Assembly: GCF_008807415.1 (NCBI RefSeq)
Contig: NZ_CP043626.1
Span: 1,550,001-1,614,000 of the forward strand
Length of the DNA: 64,000 nt
From: Pseudomonas denitrificans (nom. rej.)
GTDB lineage: Bacteria; Pseudomonadota; Gammaproteobacteria; Pseudomonadales; Pseudomonadaceae
Reading direction: 5' to 3'
The position numbers were made by a program, and so were the translations under genes. The notes under the pieces were generated by a model. It was given only the letters and a program-made list of their open reading frames with translations, was not told the DNA's origin and made no database searches. The first letter of the stretch is position 1. The number at the start of each line of letters is the position of its first letter. Below, piece by piece: positions 10,809 to 21,840 of the stretch.

Positions 10809-12529
10809 ATGAGTACCATCCTGCTGGTCGACGGCCAGCCGGTGCTCCGTGACGGGGTGCGCGCGCTGGTCAGTCGTGCCGGGCACCAGGTGATCGGCGA
10901 GGCGGACAACGGCCAGGATGCGCTGACGCTTTGCCGCGAACGGCGCCCGGACGTGGTCATCATCGAGTTGGCGATTCCGCGCCTGGGCGGCCTGGATGTG
11001 CTGCGTCGCCTGCGCGCCGCGATGGATGGCGTGCGCCTGCTGGTGTTCAGCGCGCAGGAGCGTGAGGTTTATGCCGGCCGTGCACTGCAGGCGGGCGCGG
11101 ATGCCTTCGTCGGCAAGGACGAGCCGGCCGCCGAGCTGGAGAAGGCGCTGGCCGCCGTGCTGCGCGGGCGCAGCTACTTCCCGCGCGGAGCCACGCAAGG
11201 GCCGAAGGCGACCGACGCCGATGGCCGGGCGGAGCTGGAGCGCCTCTCCGGCCGCGAGCTGACGGTTCTGGAAATGCTTGGCCGGGGGCTCTCCAATAAG
11301 GAGATTTCCGACCAGCTGAGCCTGAGTTACAAGACCATCAGCACCTACAAGATGCGCCTGCACCAGAAGCTCAATGTCAGCAGTGACGTGCAGTTGCTGC
11401 AGGTGGCGCAAAGCCTCGGGCTGCTGGCCGCGGAAGGGACGACCGTGGCGCCGGCCGATCCGCAGCTCGAGCATGAGCTGGGCCTGCTGCGCGCATTGCT
11501 CGATGCTACGCCCAACCCCATGTTCGTGCGGGATATGGATAGCCGCCTGCTGCTGTGCAACCTCCCGTTTCTCAACCGTGTCGGCAGGACTTTCGAGGAA
11601 GTCCGTGGCGGGTGTTTCGAGGATGCCCACTGGCTGTCACCATCGTTGCGCGAGCGCACGGCGCAGCGCTATCGCGAGGCGGTGCTGCGCGAGGAGCCGA
11701 TCGCCGAGGAAATATCGCTGGATGATTCGACCATCGTCGGCACCTACTTCGCCTGGTGCGTGCCGCATCGCTCCGCGGATGGGCGGATGCTGGGAATGCT
11801 CGGTGGAATGCTGTCCCTGGACGAGCGCGACGAGCAGTTGGCGGAGCTGCGTAGCGGCCTGTTCGAGAGCCGTTATCGCAGCCATCTGAAGACCAACCTG
11901 CTGGCCAGGATCGTGGCGGATTTCCGTGAACAGCTCGGTGGGCTCGATGCCTCCGTGCGGCGATCCGGCGAAGAGGACGTGGTCACGTTGGCGGACGTTG
12001 AACTGGAGGCTTCGCGCGGGGCCTGCAGTCGATGCTGGCGAGCCTGCGCCAGCTGGATGCCCTGCTCGACCTTCAGCACCATGTGGCCGAGCGGGTCAGT
12101 GAGGCGCACGAACTGGGCCGGCTCACCGAGGAAATCCTGCAGCCCCAGCGCGCGGAGCTGCAGGCCGCCGGTTACCGGCTGGATCTCGGGCCGGGGGTGC
12201 TCAGCCTGAGGAAGGTCTGGATCGACGCGGGCTACTACCGCCAGCTGCTCGAAGCCTTGATCGAGGCGGTGCCACGTAACCCGGACCACGCAACGATCCG
12301 CTTGCAGCTGAGCAACTGGCGGTATCTAAAAGGGCTCCTGCGCCTGCGTATCGAGGTGTCGCCCTGGCAGTGCCTGGCAAGGCTCGTGGACACCGGCGAG
12401 CCGGCGAGCTGGGCGCGGGCGCGGGTACAGCGGATGGTGCTGTTGTTCCATGGGGAGTTGTCGCAGCTGGAGGGCGAGCAGGGCGAAGGCCTGTTGCGCC
12501 TGGAGTTCGACCTGCCCCTGGTCATCTGA
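10809..12529 (+). CDS. REC-HTH(LuxR)-PAS-kinase-like transcriptional regulator (frameshifted)
   Basis: Probable regulator of the adjacent adhesin genes. Corrected length is 573 aa. A receiver domain (residues 1-120) is followed by a LuxR/NarL helix-turn-helix (about 145-205, LSGRELTVLEMLGRGLSNKE), a PAS domain (about 225-340, ATPNPMFVRDMDSRLLLCN), and a C-terminal part resembling a degenerate histidine-kinase dimerisation/ATPase region. The receiver has Glu53 at the phosphoacceptor position (VVIIELAIPRLGG) and only one acidic residue in the metal pocket (VDGQP), while Ser81 and Lys103 are kept. The frame breaks at GGGG 12018-12021, where a fifth G restores GLQSMLASLRQLDALLDL. RBS AAGGAGGGAGA lies upstream. 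It is paralogous to the regulator at 21.8-23.5 kb. The target genes are inferred from position. Confidence 0.85.
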
Positions 12530-12535
12530 GCTGAC

Positions 12536-12742
12536 TCAGTGCTGCCGTTCGTTCATCTGCTGGTAAGCGTCCTCCAGGGCCTCGGCGTCCAGCAGCAGCT
12601 GGCGGGCGGCGCAGCGCATGCGGCGGTTCAGTTCCTGGTTGGCGATCAGCGGCGCCAGCTCGCGCAGGAGTTCGGCGGCCACTTCGTTGTTGAAGGCGGT
12701 GGAGCGTACGCTGCGCAGCGTACGCAGGTTCTGCTGTGACAT
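12536..12742 (-). CDS. Small conserved-looking protein co-transcribed with the TPS adhesin operon
   Basis: 68-aa protein, third gene after the TpsA and TpsB genes on the same strand (47 bp after tpsB). The start ATG at 12742 has a strong GGAGG five bases upstream, which chooses it over longer in-frame starts. It is predicted to be helical, Arg/Glu/Leu/Gln-rich, with two half-sites such as VAAELLRELAPLIANQELN, one cysteine, and no signal peptide or membrane segment, so it is probably cytoplasmic. Function not recognised; position suggests a role in expression or handling of the exoprotein. It ends 6 bp from the convergent regulator gene. Confidence 0.75.
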   Translation of the reverse strand: MSQQNLRTLRSVRSTAFNNEVAAELLRELAPLIANQELNRRMRCAARQLLLDAEALEDAYQQMNERQH

Positions 12743-12789
12743 GGAAACCTCCGGGGGAGGCGGCCGGATAGGCGGCCGCCCGTCGTGGT

Positions 12790-14538
12790 TCAGAACAGTT
12801 TGAGGAAGTTGAGGTAGAAACGCGGCGCCTTGCCGTTGTCGTCGTCCAGTTCCTTGGCCGAGACCGAGCGGGTCAGCGGGAAGGCGACCTCCGGCGAGAC
12901 GTAGGTGTCCTTGAACACCTGCAGGTGCGCGCCGAAGCCGGTGGAGGACAGGCTTTCGCTGCTGATCCAGTTCGGCTCCTCGCTCCACACCTTGCCGAAG
13001 TCCCAGAAGGCGTAGTACTGGGTCGGTACGGCGTAATCCCGGAAGGTATGGAGGCGGTTGTACTGCAGCTCGGCTTTCACCGCGAAGCCCTTGTCGCCGG
13101 TGATTTCCGACGGGTCGTAGCCACGGCCGAACTCGCTGCCGCCGACGCCGAACTGCTCAGGCGAGAGCAGCGTCTGGCCGAACGAGGTCTGTGCAGTACC
13201 GGCAATGTACAGATTCATGCCGTCGATGATCTTCGAAAGGTCCTGCAGACGCTGGGCGTCCACCTGCAGCTTGGTGAAGTCGGTCCTGCCGCCCTCGCGG
13301 GACGGGTTGGCGCGGTCTTCCTGGCTGGCGCCCATGATCTTCAGGCCCTTGCTCAGTTCGGCCTTGACCAGGTTCTTGCCGCCGAAACCGTCGAAGAAGT
13401 CGTAGCTGGCGCCGAGTCGGATGGCGCGGAGGCGGTCGTCGCTGGACGGCGGGTTGTGCGGATCGTCCAGGTACTCCGACTTGCCGTTGTACCAGGTGAA
13501 GGCCGCCGAGGTCTTGAAGGTCTGGTCGCGCTGGCGGACCCACGGGCGGGTGATGCGTACCGCGAAGGTATCGCCGGAGCTGTTGGCGTCGAGGAAGGAG
13601 TAGGTGTCGGCATGGCCGTCGTTGTGCTGGGCGAGGAAGCTCACCACGTCACCCTGGCCGCCCACCGGCAAGTCGTACTGGCCTTCGAAGAAAGTCATCT
13701 TGTCGCCTTCTACCGACCGCCCGGCTCGGATGCCCAGGTGGTCGCCACGGCCGGTGAGGTCGTTGACGCCGACCCCGCCGTAGACCTGCCAGGGCCCGAA
13801 GTAGCGGCTGTCGCGGTTGTCGAAGCCGAAGAAGCCTTCGTACTTGCGCACCTGGTTTTCGACGATCAGGTCGGTGCCTTGCTCCACCGGCGAGGCGGCG
13901 AGGGTGGCACGGCTCTGCTGGCCGGACAGGTCGTTCATCAGCAGCAGGTTGCGCTCGAGTGTGGCGCTTTTCGGCGGCACTTCCTGGCGGATGTTGTCGG
14001 CGTAGCGCTGCACGGCCTTGTTGCTGTCGCCCTGCAGTTTCACTTCGTTGACCCGGCCCTCGAAGACCTGGATCAGCAGTTCGCCGTTTTCCAGGCGCTG
14101 TTCGGGCAGGTAGGCGCGGGCCAGCAGGAAGCCGGCCTGGCGGTAGCGCTGGGTGATTTGCGCAACCACCGCGTTGACTTCGCCGAGGGTGACGCGGTGG
14201 CCTTCGAGCCTTGCGGTCAGCGACGCGAAGGCCTCGGGGGCGTAGAGTGTGGTGCCACGGATGATCACCTTGTCGACCTGGAAGCGCGTGGTGTCGTTGG
14301 GGTTCACCACCATCTCGGCTGGCGGGCCTTCGGTTTCGGGGACGACCACGGTGTCCGGCAGTTGCAGGGTCGAGGGCATCTGCGTGGAGCTTTCGCGGCC
14401 GCCGTCGGGGCGGGGAATTTCCACCCGGCCGGGGTCGAGCTGGGCCCGCGGCCCGGCGAACGCCGGGGCCTGGACCAGCAACAGGGCGGAGCACACGGCG
14501 ACCGCCAGGATGTGCAGTTTCGAAGGAATGCCTTTCAT
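12790..14538 (-). CDS. TpsB outer-membrane transporter of two-partner secretion (ShlB/FhaC family)
   Basis: 582-aa Omp85-superfamily pore that exports the upstream-encoded exoprotein. A signal peptide (LHILAVAVCSALLLVQAPAFA) is followed by a Pro-rich linker and POTRA domains (FQVDKVIIRGTTLYAPEAFASL, then YLPEQRLENGELLIQVFEGRVNEVKL). The C-terminal 16-stranded barrel region includes FGVGGSEFGRGYDPSEITGDKG, the conserved loop-6 type motif, where VRGY-like RGYD is visible. It ends in Phe (FLKLF). It starts only 2 bp after the tpsA stop, indicating a tight operon. It resembles CdrB-like transporters in context, but the assignment to that subgroup is inference. Confidence 0.92.
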   Translation of the reverse strand: MKGIPSKLHILAVAVCSALLLVQAPAFAGPRAQLDPGRVEIPRPDGGRESSTQMPSTLQLPDTVVVPETEGPPAEMVVNPNDTTRFQVDKVIIRGTTLYAPEAFASLTARLEGHRVTLGEVNAVVAQITQRYRQAGFLLARAYLPEQRLENGELLIQVFEGRVNEVKLQGDSNKAVQRYADNIRQEVPPKSATLERNLLLMNDLSGQQSRATLAASPVEQGTDLIVENQVRKYEGFFGFDNRDSRYFGPWQVYGGVGVNDLTGRGDHLGIRAGRSVEGDKMTFFEGQYDLPVGGQGDVVSFLAQHNDGHADTYSFLDANSSGDTFAVRITRPWVRQRDQTFKTSAAFTWYNGKSEYLDDPHNPPSSDDRLRAIRLGASYDFFDGFGGKNLVKAELSKGLKIMGASQEDRANPSREGGRTDFTKLQVDAQRLQDLSKIIDGMNLYIAGTAQTSFGQTLLSPEQFGVGGSEFGRGYDPSEITGDKGFAVKAELQYNRLHTFRDYAVPTQYYAFWDFGKVWSEEPNWISSESLSSTGFGAHLQVFKDTYVSPEVAFPLTRSVSAKELDDDNGKAPRFYLNFLKLF

Positions 14539-14540
14539 GG

Positions 14541-17500
14541 CTATTTCCCTCCCTTGATTGTGCTGCTAGTGGGTTTGAGGTCTTGGGGAATCACGCTGCG
14601 CTTGGCCTCGGGGACGATGAAGTGGCCGTCCTTGAAGAGGCTGTTGGCGTAGGTGAGTACGTCGCTGAGGTCCGCCGTCGTGCTGGCCTTGCCCTGGTAG
14701 GAGCGCGGTTTGCACACCAGCTGGACGGCGTAGCTGCGCACCACGGCGGGGGACACCGAGTAGTTGGCCGAGGCCGCCGAGGGCGACTCCAGCGCGGTGC
14801 AGCGGGCGTTGCCGGGGGACTGCGCGGTCATCGGCAGCGGCGGCAGTCCGGGTTGCTCCGGCGGTACCGGGGCGAGCGGACCGGTGATGGTCAGGGCGCC
14901 GTCCCTGAAGCTGACGCTGTAGTTGTTGCCGGCGCTGAAGGCCTGGTTCTGGCTGATGGCGTAGCTGCCGGCGTCCTCGCCGGGAGCACGCAGCAGCGAG
15001 CCCTGGGCGATCGAGGCCGGGTCCTGGCCCTTGAGGCCGCTGACGCTCCAGGTCAGCGTCGGGTCAGCCGCACCGTGCATCTTGCTCTGGTTGTCGGCAG
15101 TGACCACCAGCGGGGCGGGAGTGACCTGCAGGTTGCCGTCCCTGAACACCATGCGGTAGTTGCCGCTGGTGAGGGTCACGTTGCCCTGGGTGATGGCGTA
15201 GCCCTCGGGCGTGACGTTCTCGCCGGAGATGCGCGCCAGGCTGCCGGTGGTGACCGAGGCTTGGGTGTCGCCGTGCTTCAGGCCGCTGACGCTGTAGGTG
15301 AGCGTCGGGTCGAGGTCGCCGTAGACCTTGGTCTTGTTGTCGGCGGTGACAGTCAGCTCTGCGGGAGTGATCGCCAGCTTGCCCTCGTTGAAGGTCAGGA
15401 TGTAGTTGCCATTGGCTCCTACTGTGCCCTGGCCGATGACGTAGTTGCCGACGTTCTCGCCGGCCGCCCGCGAGGCCTGGCCACTCATGACCGACTCTTT
15501 CGTGTCGCCGTTCTTCAGTCCATTCACCCGGTAGGTGAGCGCTGGATCGATCTCGCCATAGACCTTGGAGTGGTCGTCGAAGTCGATCTGCAGCGAAGCG
15601 GGCGTGATGGTGAAGGTGCCATCCTCATAGTGCAGGATGTAGTTCTGGCTGGTGCTCTGCAGGTCACCTTTTCCGATGGCGTAGCCACCGGCCTTCACAT
15701 CTTCGCCGGCCTGGCGGGCCACGTTGCCGCTGAGCACCGAGGCCTTGTCATCACTGTGTTTGAAGCCAGTGACCTGGTAGCTGAGCGTCGGGTCAATCTC
15801 GCCGTACACCTTGGTCTTGTCATCAGCCCGCACCATGAGTGTGGCTGGAGTGATGTTGAAGGTGCCGCTCTCGTAGGTCAGGATGTAGTTCTGTGAAGCC
15901 TTGCCGGTCAGGCTCAGGGTGCCCTGGTTGATGGCGTAGCCGCCTTCCTTCACATCCTCGCCGGCTTGGCGCGCCAGCTGGCCGGCCAGAGCCTCTGTCT
16001 CCTTGTCAGCGCCTTTCAGGCCAGCGACCTTGAAGGTCAGGGTCGGATCAAGTTCGCCGTAGACCTTGCCGTCGTTGTTCGCCGTGACGTTCAACTGGGC
16101 CGGAGTGATGTGCAACGTACCGTTCTCGAACTCCAGGACGTAGTTGCTGCCCTGGCCGTTGTTCAGGCCCAGGCTGCCCTGGTGGATCGTGTAACCGCCG
16201 GCCCGGACATCCTCTCCAGCCTCGCGGTCGATAGCACCTTGCAATACAGATGCCTCCGTATCGCCGTTCTTGTAGCCGGTAATCACATGGCTCAGGAGAG
16301 GATCTGCATCGCCATAGACCTTGGTTTGATCATCGGCCTTGACGGTCAACGTGGCGGGGGTGATGGCCAGGTTGCCATTGACGAAGGAGAGGACGTAGTT
16401 GCTGTCCCCACCTACCGAAAGGTTGCCTTGGCCAATGCTGTAGTTGCCAACGTTCTCGCCGGTAGCCCGAGAAAGGTCACCGCTCAGGCCCAGATTTGCT
16501 TCGCTGTCAGAACCCTTGAATCCGGTCACGGTGTAGCTGAGAGTCGGGTCTAAATCGCCATAGACCTTGGTGTGGCTGTCAGCAGTAACTTCGAGGGTGG
16601 CCGGGGTCACCGTGAAGGTGCCGTTGGCGAAGCTCAGTACGTAGTTCTGACCCTTGCCGCTGGTGAGGTCGACGTCACCCTGGCGGATGGCGTAGCTGCC
16701 GACATTCTCGCCAGCATCTCTGACCACACTGCCTGCAACCAGCTGATCCTCGGTGTCTCCGTTCCTCATGCCGGTCACGGAGTAAGTCAGTTTGGGGTCA
16801 AAGTCGCCGTAGACCTTGGTGCTGCCATCTGCAGTGACCACCAGAGTCGCCGGGGTGATCGAGAAGGTGCCTGCCTCGTAGTGCAGGACATAGTTTTTCC
16901 CGACCCCACCATTGAGGTCTACAGAGCCTTGGTTGATGCCGTAGTTGCCGACGTCCTCGCCGGCCTGGCGAACCAGGGAGCCGCTGTTCATCACATCAGC
17001 TTCGACATCATTGCCCTTCAGGCCATCGACACGGTATTTGAGGGTCGGATCAGCCTCACCATAGACCTTGGTTTTGCCATCTGCGGTGACGGTCAGCGTG
17101 GCGGGGAGATGGTGAACACGCCATCCTTGAAGTCCAGGATGTAGTTCGAGCCAACACCGCCATTGAGATCCAGAGTGCCTTGGCCGATGCCGTAGCTCCC
17201 CACGTTCTCGCCAGCCTGACGGGCCACGGAACCACCGTTGAGTACGGAAGACTCTGTGTCAGTACCCTTAAACCCAGTGACCACATGAGAGAAGGTCGGA
17301 TCGGCATCGCCATAGACCTTTCCATCGTCCTTGGCGTGTACGGTCAACTTGGCCGGGATGATTGCCAATTGGCCATCGACGAAGGTGAAGATGTAGTTGC
17401 CTGATGCTGCATCTGTCAGGCCTACGTTGCCCTGCCCAATGCCATAGTTGCCGACATTCTCCCCGGTCTGGCGGGTGAGGGTGCCACTAACCACATCAGC

Positions 17501-20500
17501 TTCCTGGTCGCCGTTTTTCAGGCCGCTGATCTTGTAGGTGAGTTCTGGGTCAACGTCTCCATAAACCTTGGTATGCGAGTTGGCCTCAACCTGCAAGGAG
17601 ACAGGAGTGATGACGAAATCTCCGCCTGTGTACTGGAGGATGTAGTTCTGCCCGGCGGCACCCGTGAGGCCGACGGTTCCCTGGTTGATGGCATAGGTTC
17701 CAGCGTTCTCACCCGCGTCGCGGACGACCTGGCCACTGACCAGATCCTCTGCCTTGTCATTTCCTTTGTTGCCGGTCACCTGATAACTCAGCTTTGGATC
17801 AAGATCGCCGTAGAACTTGGTCATGCCATCAGCTTGCACTTTCAAAGTCGCCGGAGTGACAGTGAATACCCCGTCCTCAAAGTGAAGGATGTAATTCTGC
17901 GCAAGTTCTCCAGTCATTCCAAGAGTGCCTTTGTTTATTCCATATGCACCGACGTTCTCACCAGCCTCTCTGGAAATGGAGCCACTCAGAATGCTGCTCA
18001 GACTGTCAGTTTGCGCAAGCCCGGCTACAGAATACTCAAGGAGTGGATCAGCATCACCGTAAGTCTTACCGGCATCCAGCGCACGAACTCGAAGCTCAGC
18101 TGGAGTGATGGTGATTTGACCATTCATTAACGAGACTGAGTAGTTGTGCGCTATCGAAGGATCTAGATTGAAACTTTCAATCTGATTGACATAAGACCCA
18201 ACGTTGGTTCCTTGGCCAGAGATTTTTACCGAATCATTTCTGATCGTGTCGCCATTCATGAGACCTTGAGCAGTGAACCATGGAGCGGCGTGCGACATGC
18301 CGTCGTAGACGTATTGCGCGCTACCGGCCGTGAGAGTCAGCGGAGCAGGAGTGATAGTAAGCAGGCCATCCAAAATCCGAACAGTGTAGTTTGCAGATTT
18401 CGAAGGATCTAATGTCACACCATTGATCCTGGTGACATATGATCCTACGTCTCTGCCCTGTCCCGACAGGACTACATTCTTAATAACAGCCTCGTCACCA
18501 GGGATCAGCCCATAATAAGCATAACCATTAACAGACTGAGTGGTTCCGTTATATACGTAGTATTCATTTCCAGCCTGCATGACAAGTTCGGCAGGCACTA
18601 TTTCAAGCTTCCCGTCAACGAACTTGAGGGTGTAGTTTCCACCTGGCCCGTTGTTTAAGCCCAACCCACCCTGGTTGATGGCGTATCCACCAGGAATCAC
18701 ATCCTCGCCTGCCTCCCTGGCTAGTGCTCCGCCATTTAAAATATCAGCACCAGTCTGTCCGAGCTTCTCGCCGGCTACTTCATAATCTAATGTCGGATCT
18801 ACAGTGCCATACGTTTTGGCTTTGTCTTTAGCAGTGACAGTCAATTCAGCAGGGGTGACTGTCAGTTTCCCAGTGCCACTGTTGAGTTCATATCGTTTTT
18901 GCGCAAACGACCCGGCAGCCAGGCCACCCTTGATGTCGTACTGCCCGACATTCGATTGCTGGGTAGCCGCAGTTGTGGGCTCAGACTGAGTAATGCCGGT
19001 ACGCCCGAGCATCCGGTCAACGTAGTTGTCGATGCCGCTGACTTTCGAAGCCTGGGTGTTCTCGGTCAGGGATTGCGAGAGCGGTGGGTTAGCATCGCCA
19101 TAGGTGCGACTGGCATCAGCCGGAGTGGCGGTGACAGTAGCCTTGTTCGAGGTGATCTGGACGTTCTGTGCAGTCCTGTCCTGCGTCCTGAGGAATTGCA
19201 CCTTGGCGTTTTCGTAACGGGCATCCTTGGTGGTGTTGCTGCCGTCGTTCATCAACCAGCCGATCTGCGCCAGCACCGAGGTGGTGGTGGAGCCCAGCTT
19301 GATCGCCAGTTGCTGGGAGGACTGGGTCTGCTCGTTGTACTGGATTTCCGCCTGCAGCTGGGCGCCGGGGATGTAGTCGCCGAGCACGCCCCAGTAAGGT
19401 TTATTCGAAGAGTCCGAAGTGGTGCCGGCGACTGCTACGCCACCCACGCCAGACAGGGAGAATCCCACTGGCGCGCTCACTTCTACGCCGTTGCGAAGAA
19501 CCTTGGTCAGGCCATCCTTCGTGCCATCCGGGATGAACTGCCATTGGACGTTGTTGGTGTCTCTGAAGCTGAGCCCATTGACCAGGTAGTCTGAGCTGTC
19601 CAGATAGGTGAGCAGGGTTGCGGGGCTGATGGTTCTCCCATCACGCCCGGTATAGCTGGTGGCCTCGAAGATGATGTAATCGAACTGCTGCCCGCCAGCA
19701 CTGAGGGTCACACTGCGATAGGTTTCATTGGCGTGTTGATAGGACGTGATGTTCTGCGAACCAACCACAGATAGGGTGTAGGCCTTCACCCCGGTCAATT
19801 GCTCTCCGGTGTAGGGCGCCGTGACGGTGTCGGTAGTGATAGGTTCAGCGCCAGTGGCATTTGTCTGCGTGAAGCGGAAGATACCGTTGCTGGCCTGGCC
19901 TGCCAGCGTGCCGGCGTAGTTCAGCCCGCTTTCCATGCGCACACTCGCACCGTCCAGAGCTACCTTGTCGCCGATCAGTGCGGTGTTGTTGTCCTGGAAG
20001 ATCGATGCGGTGTCGCCGGTTTTCAGCCAGGCCACGCCAGAGCCGACATCGATGATCGCGCGCTTGTTGTAAGCCGCGTCCCCCGTGGCGCTTCCGGCGT
20101 TGTCGATCAGCCGGATGTCCCCCGTGGCGCTGATGTAGAGGTTGCCATCCTTGAGCAGGATCGGCGCACGGATATTGACTGCACCACTGGTGCGGGTCTT
20201 GTCCGTCCCGGTATAGGCGGAGACCGTACCTGCGTTGCCTGAGGAAATCAGGGCGAGAGTAGATTTGCTGGTTCGCCCGTCGTTGTTAACGGTCGCGAAG
20301 TTGGTGGCAATGATCGGGGCGTTGACGTTCAGGGTGTCAGTTGCATAGATCGTCACATTGCCTTGAGCCAGGCCGTTGACGATGGCGCTGGCAGCCACCG
20401 AGCCCTGGCCGCTGCCATCGGTGTCGGTCGCCTCGATGTTGACCGTGGCCGGGTCCAGCAGCCAGGTGCCGTCAGCCGTGCTGCCCTTGGTGGAGACGTT

Positions 20501-21745
20501 CGCGTCGGAGGTGACGGTCAGCTGCTGGCCGGAGGTTTCCACCACACCGCCGCGCTGGCCACCCTTGGCGCTTGCCTGGCCGGCGAAATGGGTCTTGCCG
20601 TCGCTCCAGACCACTACCTGGCCGCCATCGGTCTTGCCGTCGGCCTTGAGCTGGGCGCCCTTGGCCACGGTCGTGTTCTTCGCCGCCTGCTCGGTTCCTT
20701 TGCCTTGATAGCTGCCACCTACCAGCACCTTGCCGCCAGAACCCTGGGTGCCGCTGGCGTCGATCTTCGCGGAGCCGGCGACATTCACCTCGTCGCCCAG
20801 CACCTTGATCTGTCCACCATTGACCCCGGTGGCGCTGATGCTGCCGGTGACGTTGGTCTTCGCCGAATTACCCAGCACCACGGTGCCGCCGTCGGTGGAG
20901 ACGGAGTCGGCCAGTACGTTGCCGCCGACGTTGATCACCGAATCCAGGTGCTTGGCCGCGCGGGCGGCGCTCATCGCAACGGTGCCGTTGCCGACGTCGA
21001 TTTCGCCGCTGTTGTGTACGCCGCCGGTGACGTCCGGGTTGACGCTGTCCTTCTCGCCGGGCTCACCGCTCACGGCGATGTTCAGCAGGCCGTCACCGTG
21101 GAAGTCCAGGGTCGCCTGCGGGCCGGTCGCCAGTTGCACCATGCCCTTGCGCGCCTGGATTACGCCGGCGTTGTTCACCTGGGCGCCTAGCAGGGCGACC
21201 ATGCCGTTGTCATGCACGGTGATGCGGCCCTGGTTGGTCACGTTGCCGGTGAGCTGGATGTCCAGCTTGCCGCTCTCGGCGAACTGTTTAGCCTGTTCCT
21301 CGGTGAGGAAGCCGGCACTGGCGACCAGGGCGCTGGAGCTGATATGTGCCTTCGGGCCGATCCAGACGCCGTTGGGGTTCACCAGGATCAGCTGGCCGTT
21401 GGAGGTCACCGCGCCATAGATCTTCGACGGGTCGCTGCCGACGACGCGGTTGAGGGTGACGGACTTGCCGTCGGGCTGGTTGAAGGTGATGCGGTTGTCT
21501 GCGCCAACGCTGAAGCGCTGCCAGTTGATGGCGGTGCGCGCGCTTTGCGTGTTCACCGTCATCTCGTTGCCGTTCTGGCTGATGCTGCCGCTGCCGGAGA
21601 TGATGCTGCCGCCCTGGGGGAGGGCGTCGCCGGCCATGACGGTCAAGGGGATGCCGGCGCCGGCCAGCGCCACGGCGATGCACAGGATGTGCAGCCGGCT
21701 GGGGCAGGTGCCGTGGGAAGAGGTGTGCGAGGGTAGGTCTTTCAT
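14541..21745 (-). CDS. Two-partner-secretion exoprotein with TPS domain and about 17 MBG repeats (frameshifted)
   Basis: Large secreted adhesin; corrected length 2401 aa. An extended signal peptide is followed by the TPS/haemagglutination domain with the NPNG motif at residues 123-126, then a beta-helix part to about residue 900. After that come roughly 17 MBG-type Ig-like repeats of about 75-85 aa, most beginning LTVTADxxTKVYGDxDPxL and ending NYVLxFxxGTFxITPA; two are a variant with YVYNG/YVYDG. The only cysteines seen outside the signal region form a C-X28-C pair near the C terminus, second Cys 57 residues from the end. That layout recalls CdrA/HMW1 adhesins retained by a C-terminal cysteine hook. 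The frame breaks at GGGG 17103-17106 (one base missing within TISPATL). The stretch about 17.8-18.9 kb is noticeably more AT-rich than its surroundings. RBS GGAG lies 7 bp before the ATG. Confidence 0.92.
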
Positions 21746-21840
21746 GATGCTGCTCCATAGCGAGAGGGCTATGGGGCAAGCATCGGGTCAGGGCGCTGGC
21801 GCCCCCATCGGGGGTGCCTGAAAGCCGTGTAGTGCCCGCA

